Shown here one piece after another: positions 16,249 to 26,465 of a stretch of DNA of 64,000 bases. The position numbers and the translations under genes were made by a program. The DNA is from Protula sp. h YS-2021. Its lineage: Eukaryota; Annelida; Polychaeta; Sabellida; Serpulidae. The stretch covers positions 96,165,804 through 96,229,803 of the forward strand of contig OX457025.1 in NCBI GenBank assembly GCA_949752745.1, in the 5' to 3' direction. Under the pieces are notes generated by a model, which made no database searches, was not told the DNA's origin, and saw only the letters and a program-made list of their open reading frames with translations. Every line of letters starts with the position of its first letter. Position 1 is the first letter of the stretch.

Positions 16249-16766
16249 TAAAACCTGACAAGCCTTTGGCTTGCAAGGTGTTTCTGAATTTGTGCGAGCA
16301 GCAGTTGGTATCTTTTTTCTTGCCTGTGAACGGATTTTTTTGTGTCATCTACTCAGCTGACACTACGGGCGCTAGAGCCACGAAACTTGGTACTTAGGTA
16401 GAACTTGATATAAACGTGTGCATTACACTTTTTATTTTCTCCTTCGATTTCGTTTTCTTGTTTAAAACGCCATGTGAAAAGAGTGTATTTTTGCAAGTAA
16501 ATGTGGAGCATTTATCGCAGAGCACAGAACGCACAGTTGCTTAGCTTTGTGCGAGCTCTCACTGCTAAATAGTTAACACGGCGTATGCCTGATCAGCCAA
16601 TAAAACCTTAAGTCAACAAAAACCAAACACTACTCGGCTTATAAGACGTATTCAAGCTGTGTTGTTTGCAATATATTATTCAAGAAATAACCCATTGAAG
16701 GAAGTAATTTTTGCGTTTTAATTTTTTCAAGTGTTTAACATTTCGCTAGTGAAATGAGGTTCTAGT
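16249..16766 (+). mobile_element. ~520-bp Helentron-type non-autonomous element, copy 1
   Basis: The 5' end is TAAAACCTGACAAG. Close to the 3' end the complementary string CAAGTGTTTA appears, followed by the hairpin ATTTCGCTAGTGAAAT and then a CTAGT end at 16762-16766. This arrangement (5' terminal repeat matched by a subterminal 3' copy, then a hairpin, then CTAG) is the asymmetric-terminal-repeat layout known for Helentron-derived elements. It shares its whole length with 19515-20039, including the internal mini-hairpin AAGCCTTTGGCTT and the string GTGCGAGCTCTCACTGC. No coding capacity is evident. Confidence 0.82.
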
Positions 16767-18060
16767 TTTTTTTTGCAAACTATTTGCAAGCTATTTATTA
16801 AACAAGTGTTGTCACACCAGATACTTCAATACAGTACAAGCATGCAGGCTATTTCTAAAATTCATTAAATCCTCTACTAAGATTCGTACAGCTATGTAGC
16901 AGTACGAGTACCTCTACAATTTATACAACTGCAAAAGTCGTTTTGTTACCCTGTCACCAAGCAAAACAAACTTGACAAAAAGTCTTCAATACTAAATGTT
17001 TTCTTCTCAATGAGACCGAAGTAACGCCCAAAATAAACTTACTTCATTTATCACATTTATTTTTCCTTCAACGAAAGTTCTTTTCGTTTTCTACGCTCTT
17101 TATCCATTTGGCAATTTTCTGTGTTTTCTTATCTGATACTGTTAGATAATAATTTTCTCGCAAATATCTAGACATTTTATCAACAAGTAAGGCATACCAG
17201 TGTCACAAAATCAAGCCGACGTTATAAAATCAAAGAAATTATGTGCACACAAAATTTGTACTCGTCTATTGTTCCAGAATCACAGCTTGCCCTTTTCACA
17301 AACACTAGAAGAAACTCTTTTTTTATTTTAAAACAACTCAGAAAATATTTTTGGAATTGGGTCAGTGCCATTTTTAAATGTGAAGACCCAATAACAAAAG
17401 TAGCCCTATTACAAATTTGTATTTGGTTATTTGGTAATTAGCACATAACAAACAGATATTTTTAGGCATTTTTTGGGGCGTATACACAATTCAGTTCAGC
17501 ACTGTGTTTTGGAGAAGATTACTTATACTTATGCTAAATGCACCAATCATTTTATTTTTATTTTAAAATAACGGTATTGTCCATGCTGTCACAGCTTCGG
17601 GGTTTTGTCACTCTTTATTAAGAGTCTTATGCCAAACCAGATACACAGGTGTTTATCGAACAAGTGAATTTAGGTTTTCAGTCCACAAAGGACGAAAAAT
17701 TGTTGTTGCAGCTGATGTGAATAACCTTGAGTTACAGATAGCCATTTTTTGTAATCTACGAATCATAACATTAGCCTTTGGCTTCTAGTTACACATAAAA
17801 TGTAGAACATAAAAGGGGATGTTTGTTTATTCCGACCCCTGCATACTCCAGAGGCATGGTAAGGCGCAGTGTCGTGTGTGTATATCATCGTGACCTGGAG
17901 GGCGAATTCAAACAGCGGCCAGTTCTCTATTTACCTTTGTTGCTCGATGCATAGTCATGACAGGGGTTGGTAAGTGCAAGGTTACTTTTGATGGAACATC
18001 TTAGTTATTAAAGTATTTTTGTTTATTTGTTTGTTTGTTTGTTTTTATGGCAAAATAGAT
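16767..18060. other. Unassigned AT-rich stretch
   Basis: No recognisable exon. A short (TTTG)n run lies at about 18018-18042, just before the G-rich arrays. Confidence 0.5.
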
Positions 18061-18422
18061 CAGCGGATAGGGTGGGTTGGGGTGGGGGTAGGGATGGGGA
18101 TGGTGGTGATGCAGTGGGGTGGGTAGGAATGGGTGAAAGTAGAGGTGGGAATGGAGGTGGGACGGGGATGGTATGGTGCGGGTGGGGTGGGTAGGGGTGG
18201 AGATGGCGTTAGTGTGGGTAGGGCAAGGATAAGGTGGGGCTGGGGGTTGAGCGGGTAGGGGTGGGATGGGAATGAAGGTGAGGTGTGGATAGCGGTTGAG
18301 CGGGTAAGGGTGGGGATGGAGGTGGAGCGGGTAGAGTGAGGGTGGGAGTGGGGATGGTGTGGGTAGCGGTGGGGGTGAGGTGGGGATGGGGGTTGAGCGT
18401 TCAGGGGTGGGGTGGGGATGGT
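18061..18422. repeat. G-rich minisatellite, degenerate block of the 102-bp family
   Basis: GGGTAGGGGTGGGG-type units, irregular at first. Towards the right end they match the 102-bp unit found at 18818-19325 (TGAGCGGGTAGGG, GGTGTGGGTAGCGGTGG). The plus strand is strongly G-biased. Confidence 0.88.
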
Positions 18423-18817
18423 TATCTCAGGTTATCTCAACTGAGATATCTCCATTTAATTGTTTTATGATTAACAAATATCTGAGTGAGAAGCATTAGG
18501 TGGTTTCTGTTACCCTTAAAAAACCGCATGTCTGAAATGAATGTTCTTGTACAGAAGCGTTTAATTCGTGCTAATATGATGGCTATTTCAAAAGAAGTAT
18601 TTTCCTCGAAAAGAAACTCTTTGAGCTTAATTTTATTATTAATTGATTAATTAATCCAAATTATACCGGGGAGAAATGTAGTGTTTGAGACGACCTCTCA
18701 CATAGCATCCAGACCCACGCGCTTCTCGCTACACATGCATATTTTGGGTAGAGTAAAATTAGTCTTAGAAGATCATGGATGTGTTTTATTTGCTCTCACA
18801 AATTAAATACACAACAG
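18423..18817. other. Spacer with GAGATATCTC palindromes
   Basis: The sequence GGTTATCTCAGGTTATCTCA is followed by ACTGAGATATCTCC at about 18442-18455. Similar GATATCTC motifs recur at 22140-22330 beyond the far side of the foldback element. The remainder is unassigned. Confidence 0.5.
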
Positions 18818-19325
18818 AAGTGGGGCGGGGAGAGTGAGTATGGGAGTGGGGTTGGTGTGGGTAACGGTGGGGGTGAGGTGGGGATGAGGGTTGAGCGGGT
18901 AGGGTGGGGTGGGCATGGAGGTGGTATGGGTAGAGTGAGGATGGGAATGGGGTTGGTGTGAGTAGCGGTGGGGGGTGAGGTGGGGAAGGGGGTTGAGCGG
19001 GTAGGGGCGGGGGGAGCATGGAGGTGGTATGGGTAGTGTGAGGATGGGAGTGGGGTTGGTGTGGGTAGCGGTGGAGATGAGGTGGGGATGGGGGTTGAGC
19101 GGGTAGGGGTGGGATGGACATGGAGGTTGTATGGGTAGAGTGAGGATAGGAGTCGGGTGGTGTGGGTAGCGGTGGGTGTGAGGTGGGGATGGGGGTTGAG
19201 CGGGTAGGGGCGGGGGGAGCATGGAGGTGGTATGGGTAGTGTGAGGATGGGAGTGGGGTTGGTGTGGGTAGCGGTGGAGATGAGGTGGGGATGGGGGTTG
19301 AGCGGGTAGGGGTGGGGTGAGCGGG
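18818..19325. repeat. 102-bp G-rich minisatellite, ~5 units
   Basis: The landmark GTGTGGGTARCGGTGG starts at 18855, 18956, 19059, 19160 and 19262, a period of 101-103 bp. Long proline/histidine/threonine-rich frames (up to 220 codons) on the minus strand are translations of this array in three frames. The unit is a multiple of three long in most copies, so stops are excluded throughout. They are not called as genes. Confidence 0.94.
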
Positions 19326-19514
19326 AACAGGACAAAATACCACCAAATAGGAGACGGCTTAGGGATTATAAGAGATACATACTCATGTGGCTCAACATGC
19401 AGCGTAACAGCAGAGACATGACATGAGATGCATGACGGAGACGGCTTAGATATTATAAAAATCAAATGCAGTAGGTCGCAGGGAATAGGAGTATATACTC
19501 CGTTATGTCATTAT

Positions 19515-20039
19515 TAACACTTGACAAGCCTTTGGCTTGCAAGGGTTATATGAATTTGTGCGACCAAATTCGTCCTTTTTTTTCTTCTTGACACTTTTCC
19601 CGATTTTTTGTGTCTACTTCTTCTCTGACACTATGGGCCCTCCGACCATGAAACTTGGGACTTATGAAGAGCTTGATGTGAACATGTGCATGTCACTTTT
19701 TATTTTCGTCTTTGATTTCGTTTTCTTTGTTAAAACGCCATGTGAAAAGAGGGTATTTTTTTGCAAGTAAATGCGTAGCATTTAACGACAGCAGAGAATA
19801 CACATTTGCTCAATGAGCTTTGTGCGAGCTCTCACTGCGTAAATAGATAACAAGGCGTATGCCTGGTCAGTCAATAAAACTTTAAGTTAACAAAAACCAA
19901 ACACTACTCAGCTTATAAGACGTATTCAAGCTGTGTTGTTTGCAATATATTATTCAAGAAATAACCCATTGAAGGAAGTATTTTTGCGTTTTAATTTTGT
20001 CAAGTGTTTAACATTTCGCTAGCGGAATGAACTTCTAGT
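19515..20039 (+). mobile_element. ~525-bp Helentron-type element, copy 2, nested in the foldback arm
   Basis: It begins TAACACTTGACAAGCC and ends with subterminal GTCAAGTGTTTA, the hairpin ATTTCGCTAGCGGAAT and CTAGT at 20035-20039. The 5' TTAACACTTGACAA is the complement of the subterminal 3' TTGTCAAGTGTTTAA, a clear asymmetric inverted repeat. The flanks join as CATTAT|TGATAAGGG, and exactly this uninterrupted sequence exists in the opposite foldback arm (complement at about 21856-21870). The insertion therefore fell between two Ts, with no duplication. It is homologous end to end with 16249-16766. Confidence 0.88.
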
Positions 20040-20334
20040 TGATAAGGGATTACCATAGCGCGAGATTTTTCGCATATAAATAGTTAAGAATTTAAACCAA
20101 TATCAACAGCAATAAACCACGACAATAAACTAACTAGGATCTAAAAAAATGGAAATAATTACCTCCCAAAAGGGCGGGCAAAAGCTTTGCCATAATGGGC
20201 ATACGAATTGTAGAGACTTTAAGAACAGTTACAGTAAAGTAGAATATCCTCAGTGAATGTAATTTTACGTTTGTGTTAGTTACATTCAGTTATGAATAGC
20301 TGCGGTGATCAGAGAAAGCAATAAAAGATTGTGG

Positions 20335-20425
20335 TGGTTTTTTGTCCTAGTATTCATTTCCCTGGTGGTTTTATGTCCGGTGGTATTTTGTCCGGTGGTA
20401 TTATGTCCGGTGGTATTTTGTCCTA
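20335..20425 (+). repeat. 15-bp repeat GGTGGTATTWTGTCC, inner left block
   Basis: Three perfectly spaced 15-bp units plus degenerate ones, alternating TATTAT and TATTTT at the centre. The plus-strand frame reads a valine-valine-leucine/phenylalanine-cysteine-proline pentad. The complementary copy at 21170-21275 gives the same frame on the minus strand, because the arms are inverted copies. Confidence 0.93.
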
Positions 20426-20429
20426 CACC

Positions 20430-20606
20430 CGGGGGTGAGCATGGAGGTTGTATGGGTAGTGTGAGGATGGGAGTGGGGTTGGTGTGGGTAGCGGTGGAGG
20501 TGAGGTGGGGATGGGGGCTGAGCGGGTAGGGGTGGGGTGGGCATGGAGGTGGTATGGGAAGAGTGAGGATGGGAGTGGGGTCGGTGTGAGTAGCGGTGGG
20601 CACTCG
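20430..20606. repeat. Detached patch of the 102-bp minisatellite
   Basis: About 1.7 units matching 18818-19325 (GAGCATGGAGGTTGTATGGG, GGTGTGGGTAGCGGTGG, GAGCGGGTAGGGGTGGGG). It sits inside the foldback loop and immediately follows the 15-bp repeat block. The same unit also lies immediately outside the left end of the foldback. Confidence 0.9.
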
Positions 20607-20769
20607 GTGTGTAAAGTAGTAGACTGAGCGACAGAAAGCTGCAAGAATTCTAAAAAATATTGTCCATACATAAATGCTTAATTCGAAAATATCGCTAACG
20701 ATTTGGTAAGGTGCAACTACTGAAAGCTGTTCAAACAGTGAAGATTTAAAAATATCGCACTTTACATTT

Positions 20770-20896
20770 TGAGGCGTTTTGTCGCGAGGCCTCATGTCAC
20801 GAGGCGTTTTATCGCGAGGCGTTTTGTTGCGAGGCATTTTGTCGGGATACCGTTGCGTACTGCCCCCCTCCCAGCGCCCCCCCCCCCCCCCCCCCA
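20770..20896. repeat. Second 15-bp repeat (GAGGCGTTTTGTCGC) and poly-C run
   Basis: Five units of about 15 bp, GAGGCGTTTTGTCGC with variants (CATGTCACG, TTATCGC, GTTGC), at 20770-20845, then a C-homopolymer with one break ending near 20895. The unit has the same length and the same TTTTGTC core as the flanking GGTGGTATTTTGTCC repeat. Confidence 0.85.
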
Positions 20897-21169
20897 ACAC
20901 GTCTATAGAACTGCAATACGTTTTCTTTCCAGTGAAGAAAACAACATAATATGACCTAAAACATGACTGCGCGCCAGTGACACTATGAATTATCTGAAAA
21001 ACACAGAATCGCGTGACCGCAGTATTACAACGGACAATATCCGAAAGAAATAAACTCTATTTAAGGTTATTATTTGAGTTAAAGCATGAATACTGTCCCC
21101 ACTCCCATATACCGCTGTCAGACTGATTGAAAGTTAAATTATCTAGAAATCTCCATACTAAATTGAGGG

Positions 21170-21275
21170 GTGTAGGACAAAATACCACCGGACATAATAC
21201 CACCGGACATAATACCACCGGACAAAATACCACCGGACATAATACCACCAAGGAAATGAAAACTAGGACAAAATA
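21170..21275 (-). repeat. 15-bp repeat, inner right block (inverted)
   Basis: Units of GGACAWAATACCACC, the complement of the inner left block, five to six copies. It marks the start of the right foldback arm. Confidence 0.93.
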
Positions 21276-22029
21276 CCACCACAATCTTTTATTGCTTTCT
21301 CTGATCACCGGAGCTATTTATAACTGAATGTAACTAAAACAAACGTAAAAGTACATTCACTGAGGACATTCTACTTTACTGAAACTGTTCTTTTTTGTAG
21401 ATCCTACTTAGTTTATTGTCGTGGTTTATTACTGTTGATATTGGTTTAAATTGGTAAACGGTCATGTGCCCCCTCCTTTTTTTTGCAACCCGGTCGACTG
21501 ACACCCACCCCCCCTGGAAAATTTGACGGGGTTGTCATCTGCCCTCCTCCTTTTTTTAGTGGAAAAAACTTTAAAAAATTAGGCAATTGTGATGTCCCCG
21601 TCTACTTCGTCTCTCAAACAATTGATCTTCATTGATCTATTCACCAATATTGATCTTAGGAGATACTGATCCTTAAACTAATTGCAATTCTAATTGCAAT
21701 TAGTTTCCTATTGGTGAATTGAAATTTCCCGAGGTGCAGTGCATTCAATAAAATAAATATAAATTTATTGATTGTGTCTTTGTAAGCCAAGAACCCAAGA
21801 AAAAATAGTATATGGAGGGGGCAAGCGACCACTCCAGTCTCGCGCTATGGCAATCCCTTATCAATAATGACATAATGGAGTATTTGCTCTTATTCTCTGC
21901 GACCTACTGCATCTGATTTTTATAATCCCTAAGCCGTCTCCGTTTCGCGTCTTATTTGAGCTTCTTCCATGACTGGACGCCACCGAGTCTGCGTTGTTAC
22001 GCTGTATAGTAAAAAGATATCGTTGGTGG

Positions 22030-22135
22030 TATTTTGTCCTAGTTTTAATTTCCTTGGTGGTATTATGTCCGGTGGTATTTTGCCCGGTGGTATTATGTCC
22101 GGTGGTATTATGTCCGGTGGTATTTTGTCCGGTTC
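22030..22135 (+). repeat. 15-bp repeat, outer right block
   Basis: Units of GGTGGTATTWTGTCC, including one variant with GCCC, in the plus orientation. The mirrored outer left block at 19330 is reduced to about one unit. Confidence 0.92.
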
Positions 22136-22139
22136 CCTA

Positions 22140-22330
22140 AATTGAGATATCTCTAGTTATGAGATATATCTGTACAAATCCTAATAGAGGTATCTCTAAT
22201 ACATTTATAGATGCCTTTAAATACATTGAATTCTAGATATCACTTATTCAATCAGAGGTATCTCAATTTAATTACAGATATCTCTGCTTTTATCAAAAAC
22301 TGATATCTCTAAATTGATTGAAAGTATAAC
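22140..22330. repeat. Cluster of GATATCTC/GAGATATC motifs
   Basis: At least six GAGATATCTC-like or AGATATC words occur within 190 bp, spaced about 25-45 bp apart (TTGAGATATCTCTAG, GAGGTATCTCTAA, CTAGATATCAC, GAGGTATCTCAA, CAGATATCTCTGC, CTGATATCTCTAA). It looks like a decayed ~30-40-bp tandem repeat. Confidence 0.65.
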
Positions 22331-23170
22331 CTGTTACTTAAGATAACCTCAGACATGAGGATGGGATTCTAAATATAGCAGTTAAGATGTTTGTGGCTAG
22401 TTAACACACCTGATATCTTATCAATGTTTGTGCATCAAATTGATAATCTAGATAATGCTTCAGAATCAAAAAAAGTAAAAGCCATTGATAAAACTTGCTT
22501 ATAGATAAACAACATTCATTTATTTTGCCTCGACGTGGAGACAATGAATCAAAGAGATGGAGAGGCTTTGACTGGGATAGCTGCGATCTACGATGAAAGG
22601 TCTTATGTGACGGCACATTAATTCAAGCCCAACAACTGACGGGTTGAGGGAGGGGGGGGGGTGGCGGAGGGAGATGGTAGGGGCGAGGGAGAAGGGGGAG
22701 GGAGATATAGCTTTTTTTAAATGCAGACTTTGCTTTTTAAATCTTGATTTTATTATAAAAAGGGAAACAGTAACTCGGGTGATGTTTTACACTTGAGAGA
22801 AATTAGTATGTTTGCTTGCCCAGCTTTCTGTGTTTATTTGCTGTATTTAAGTCGCGGATTCAAGTTCGAGACACATTTACTGTCTACAATTTCCTGTGGT
22901 ACGTCTCCTTGCATTCGCTTTCTGCACTAAATTATGCTGTTACACTTAAGAATTTTCCACCCCCGATATAATTTTGGACAATGCTCCCCCCGCCAAATCC
23001 CAGACAAATTGACGCCCACCCAACCACACCCTCCAAACACAACTGCTTAGTTAAAATCTTACACTACAAATAATCGAGCACTTTTTGTGCTTACTTTTTT
23101 GTTGCTTCTGTTTTTTTTTACTTTTAATGCACAGGTGTTTTTTGTATCTATAAATTTAATTTCCCCCCAG
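22331..23170. other. Unassigned sequence with a G-rich patch
   Basis: A G-rich purine patch lies at 22645-22702. No recognisable gene. Confidence 0.5.
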
Positions 23171-23176
23171 GCAGCG

Positions 23177-23389
23177 AAATCGTTCTTGTTTATTTACTGT
23201 GCCGGCTGCTAGCTGTAGGCACTCAATGTAAACCGGTCTTGTTTATTTAAAGTGGCAGCTGCTAACTGAAGTTATTTACTATAAATCGGTCTTGTATATT
23301 TACTATGCCAGCTGCCAGCTGCAGCTACTTACTGTAAATCGTTCTTATTTATTTGCTCTGCCAGCTGGTAGCTGCAGTTATTTCCTGTG
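23177..23389. repeat. 53-bp minisatellite, 4 units
   Basis: AAAYCGKTCTTG starts at 23177, 23230, 23283 and 23336, exactly 53 bp apart. Each is followed by TTTATTTACTNTGCCAGCTG and AGCTGNAGTTATTTACTGT variants. Confidence 0.93.
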
Positions 23390-25250
23390 CTTTCGGTAGA
23401 ACGAGAAGGCAATACAACAATTCTTCGGTCATTGCGTTTATGGTTAAATCAAGTTAAAAAATCCAGTTAATTCAAGCCTGAAAATTCCAACAAGGACTAC
23501 ATTTCTGAAATTGTCCAATCGTATATATCTCAGCGCGTCGACCAAAAGTCGAATTTGGTCATTTTTCTCTTTAGACTTTTAACATTGACAAAAGACACCT
23601 AAACCACGATTCTGCTATTGTTGTGGTCTTTGCTGTTATATATGAAGTCGACCAAGAAGTATAAAAAAAGGTTTTGAGAAAATAGATCATTTAGATCAAT
23701 AGTCGTCAGATCAATTGTCGCTACATCAATTGTTGGGGCACCAAACAAAAGGAAAAATTTGAACTCTGTAAACTAATCAAGTCTTGTGCATTTTCAGGAT
23801 TTAATAACAGAAAAATGTTGCACAGGGTTCTTGAAGCTATGGCCCAGCATTAAAATTTAAGGATTTATTTTACAGCCCCGTAGCGCCAATGGAGAGGGCA
23901 TGTTTGTAGCCCGAGGCTGGGGGTGGGGGCGGTTACCTTGATTGGTGTTAATTTCTACACTGCCCAATATGTTGTGGGTGGTGTATATTATTCAAGACAT
24001 TCTTCCCATATAATGAGCTCCCATGTGATTATGAAGTAACTAGAAACAAAACAACGCACAAACCCCACCCCTACCCCCTGCCCCCTGTCACCCCTCCCTC
24101 ATTTCCTCTCCACACATCCGTCAATGACACCCATTGTATTCCAACACTTGCCCAAAAACTTAGGCAGCCAGGGGACGGTCTTTTCTCAAGCCATGTTTTC
24201 GCCTTATTCCTAATACTCGATTAGACATTTCTATATTTATCCCGGAGTTCCCGGGCTGGGACAGAAGTAATTTGTCACATAAAACGTCAGGTGCGAACCA
24301 GAGTGATCAGAATAGTAAAGATTAAAACAGGCTTAGAAGTCCCGTCAGATATGTAAGCTGTGGTGACAAGCAGCAATCCATCCCTCTTCACCCCTCTCCA
24401 CCCCTCCTTCCCGTACATACGAACTGGTTCAGAAACTGGACAAGAATGATCAGAATGGTACAGATAGAAAAGTAGGCCAAGGGTCACGTCGTATATGCAA
24501 GCTGTAATGACAAGCAGCAGTTCTTCCCCTTCCCCATTCCCCCTCCCTCCCTCCCCCCGCCCCCTCCCCCCTCCCCTTCCCGTCCTTCCACGGAATCTGC
24601 CAATTGGTTCGGCAGGACGAAGATCGCTAGTGAAAGAAGACGTTTTCTGTGTCGGCAAAGCTGGGTGTCTGCTTGGGGTGGGGTTATCGCTGTCAAGTTT
24701 CCATTTGCTTTGACGCAACGAACAAAATTTTTTAAGAGTTGAACATCAGAAAAGCGCCGTCAGCTTTAAATTTCAAGTTGACATCATAATAAGATTAGCC
24801 GCGAGGGCGGGGGGGGGGGGGGGGGGGCTCACCGCGGCGCCCACCGCGTCTGAGCCCATAGTGTTAGTGCACGAGTGTCGCTTGTAGCCTACTCACTACC
24901 AAATATCGTACAATTTACATGCAATATATTGCTAAGCGGTCGCCCCCTTTTGAAAGGCAAATTATTGGTTTTAGGAGATTTATGTCTCATGCATTTGGAT
25001 AAAACCAGTTGGCATGAATAGGATGGTATAAGGGAGAGGCGTAGTGATCTTATCAGGGATAGCAGCGCACTATTTGACAAGCGACATGAACATACATTAC
25101 GGGTGTGTGGCACGGATTGGGTTTCTTATCCACTTCGGGCATTTATGCCACAAACTCGTGATCACGGAATTTGCTTCGGCGTTTGCAAAACCGTCATATT
25201 AAGAAGTTCAAGTATGACGCGAAAGTTCCATTGCCTATCCACTGGGATGT
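23390..25250. other. Unassigned sequence with C-rich and G-rich patches
   Basis: A CCCTCC-rich patch lies at 24535-24585 and a G-homopolymer at about 24811-24829 near a CpG-rich segment (CACCGCGGCGCCCACCGCG). The 143-codon minus-strand frame at 24287-24718 crosses the C-rich patch and has no family match that I recognise. Confidence 0.5.
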
Positions 25251-25705
25251 TCTCCGTGAAGCATGTACCCATGGGGGGAGGAGGGGGAGAGTGGTGGGGG
25301 GGACTCGGGGATGGCAGTCCTCCGCGAAGTACGTACCCATGAGCGGGGAGGGAGGGTGGTGGTGGGGTGGGGGGGGGGGGCTCTTGGGATGGGACTCCTC
25401 CGCGAAGTACGTACCCATGAGCGGAGAGGCGGGTGGTGGGGGGGGGGGGGACTCGGGGATGGCAGTCCTCCGCGAAGTACGTACCCGTGAGCGGGGGGTG
25501 GGTGGTGGTGGGGGGACTCGGGGATGGTAGTCCTCCGCGAATTACGTACCCATGAGCGGAGAAGGGGAGGGGGAGGTGGAGGTGGGGCTCTGGGGATGGG
25601 ACTCCTACGCGAAGCACGTACCCATGAGCGGGAAGGGGAAGGGTGGTGGGGGGGGGGGGGACTCGGGGATGGCAGTCCTCCGTGAAGTACGTAGCGATGA
25701 GCGGG
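25250..25705. repeat. ~70-bp G-rich minisatellite, 7 units
   Basis: The landmark CGAAGTACGTACCCATGAGC recurs at about 25255 (variant), 25325, 25403, 25473, 25538 (variant), 25610 (variant) and 25683 (variant). Spacing varies from 65 to 78 bp because the intervening G-runs differ in length. Frames on both strands up to 184 codons are repeat translations. Confidence 0.92.
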
Positions 25706-26460
25706 GAAGGGGAGGATTAGGAGGTTGGGAATCTGAGGCTGTTCACGGACCAGTATGCTCACAAATGGATGAGTTCTCGAAATCTGCATATAGGAGGGAA
25801 TGGTGGTTGGGTGGTGGGGTGGAGGATTGAAATAGACTGCGCATCAGCACCCTCAACCCCCCTCCCACCCACCCCCCGTCCACCCACTCGCACCCATCTC
25901 TAACGCCGCCCCCTCCCTGATTTGCAATAAATATGTTTCAAAAGCCATCTTAGCAACAAGATGTAAGGTTACATTCAATGTTATCTGCTAAACCAAAACA
26001 AAAAAAAAAAAAGAAAAGAAAAAGAAAAAAGAAAAAACCTCTACAAGAACAGTGCGTGTATGGGGCCCCGGGGGTGTCTTTACTACGTGATAATCAACAA
26101 TATGTCGCCTCATTATGGTTTGATTCGGCCTGTTTCTTCTAATGAGCTTAAAATTGCCGCATGATAATGGCTCGGCTATAATATATATCTGGTGTCTTTA
26201 ACCGTCTGATAAAATATAATACCCCTTAAAAACGTGACTGCGCGGAATAATACCTCGTAGCGATGGGTCAAACAGTTCGCACGTGCGGTTGTAAGCACAT
26301 CTATTATTTGAAGTGATTTTGTTTTTAGTATTTAAATAAGTTAAGTTTCTTTCGATGCCCTAGTGTACTAGTTACTGTTAGCTACAGAACAACACCCACT
26401 ATTTATTGCCATTAACGTGTTAATATTAACCAGCACCGTCAGTTTTTGAAGATTTTTTGT
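25706..26460. other. Unassigned stretch with C-rich and A-rich patches
   Basis: A CCCACC-rich patch lies near 25855-25915 and an A-rich GAAAAAG tract at about 25995-26038. No gene is recognised. Confidence 0.5.
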
Positions 26461-26465
26461 ATGCC

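Larger units (their letters stand above)
19329..22135. mobile_element. Large foldback element with 15-bp terminal and internal repeats
   Basis: The left arm (19329-19514 plus 20040-20426) is the reverse complement of the right arm (21160-22050). Shared landmarks are GGACAAAATACCACC, GGAGACGGCTTAGGGATTAT, AAATGCAGTAGGTCGCAGGG, GATAAGGGATTNCCATAGCG, AACCAATATCAACAG and GATCAGAGAAAGCAATAAAA. Each arm is bounded by 15-bp repeats of GGTGGTATTTTGTCC or its complement (about 20335-20425, 21170-21275 and 22035-22135; one copy at 19330). The loop holds a second patch of the 102-bp minisatellite and a poly-C run. No transposase is visible; the superfamily is unknown. Confidence 0.8.

Noticed and set aside
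16249..16766. Segmental duplication of host sequence with 19515-20039
   Set aside because: The shared segment ends exactly at hairpin plus CTAGT in both, and one copy has an identifiable empty site, so transposition explains it better.
18786..19465. Proline/histidine-rich frames up to 220 codons on the minus strand
   Set aside because: They translate a 102-bp minisatellite in three frames at once; unit length near a multiple of three removes stops. No domain or unique sequence.
24287..24718. 143-codon minus-strand frame
   Set aside because: Its centre is a C-rich/G-rich low-complexity patch and the flanks show no recognised domain.
25162..25789. Frames up to 184 codons on both strands
   Set aside because: Translations of the ~70-bp G-rich minisatellite.
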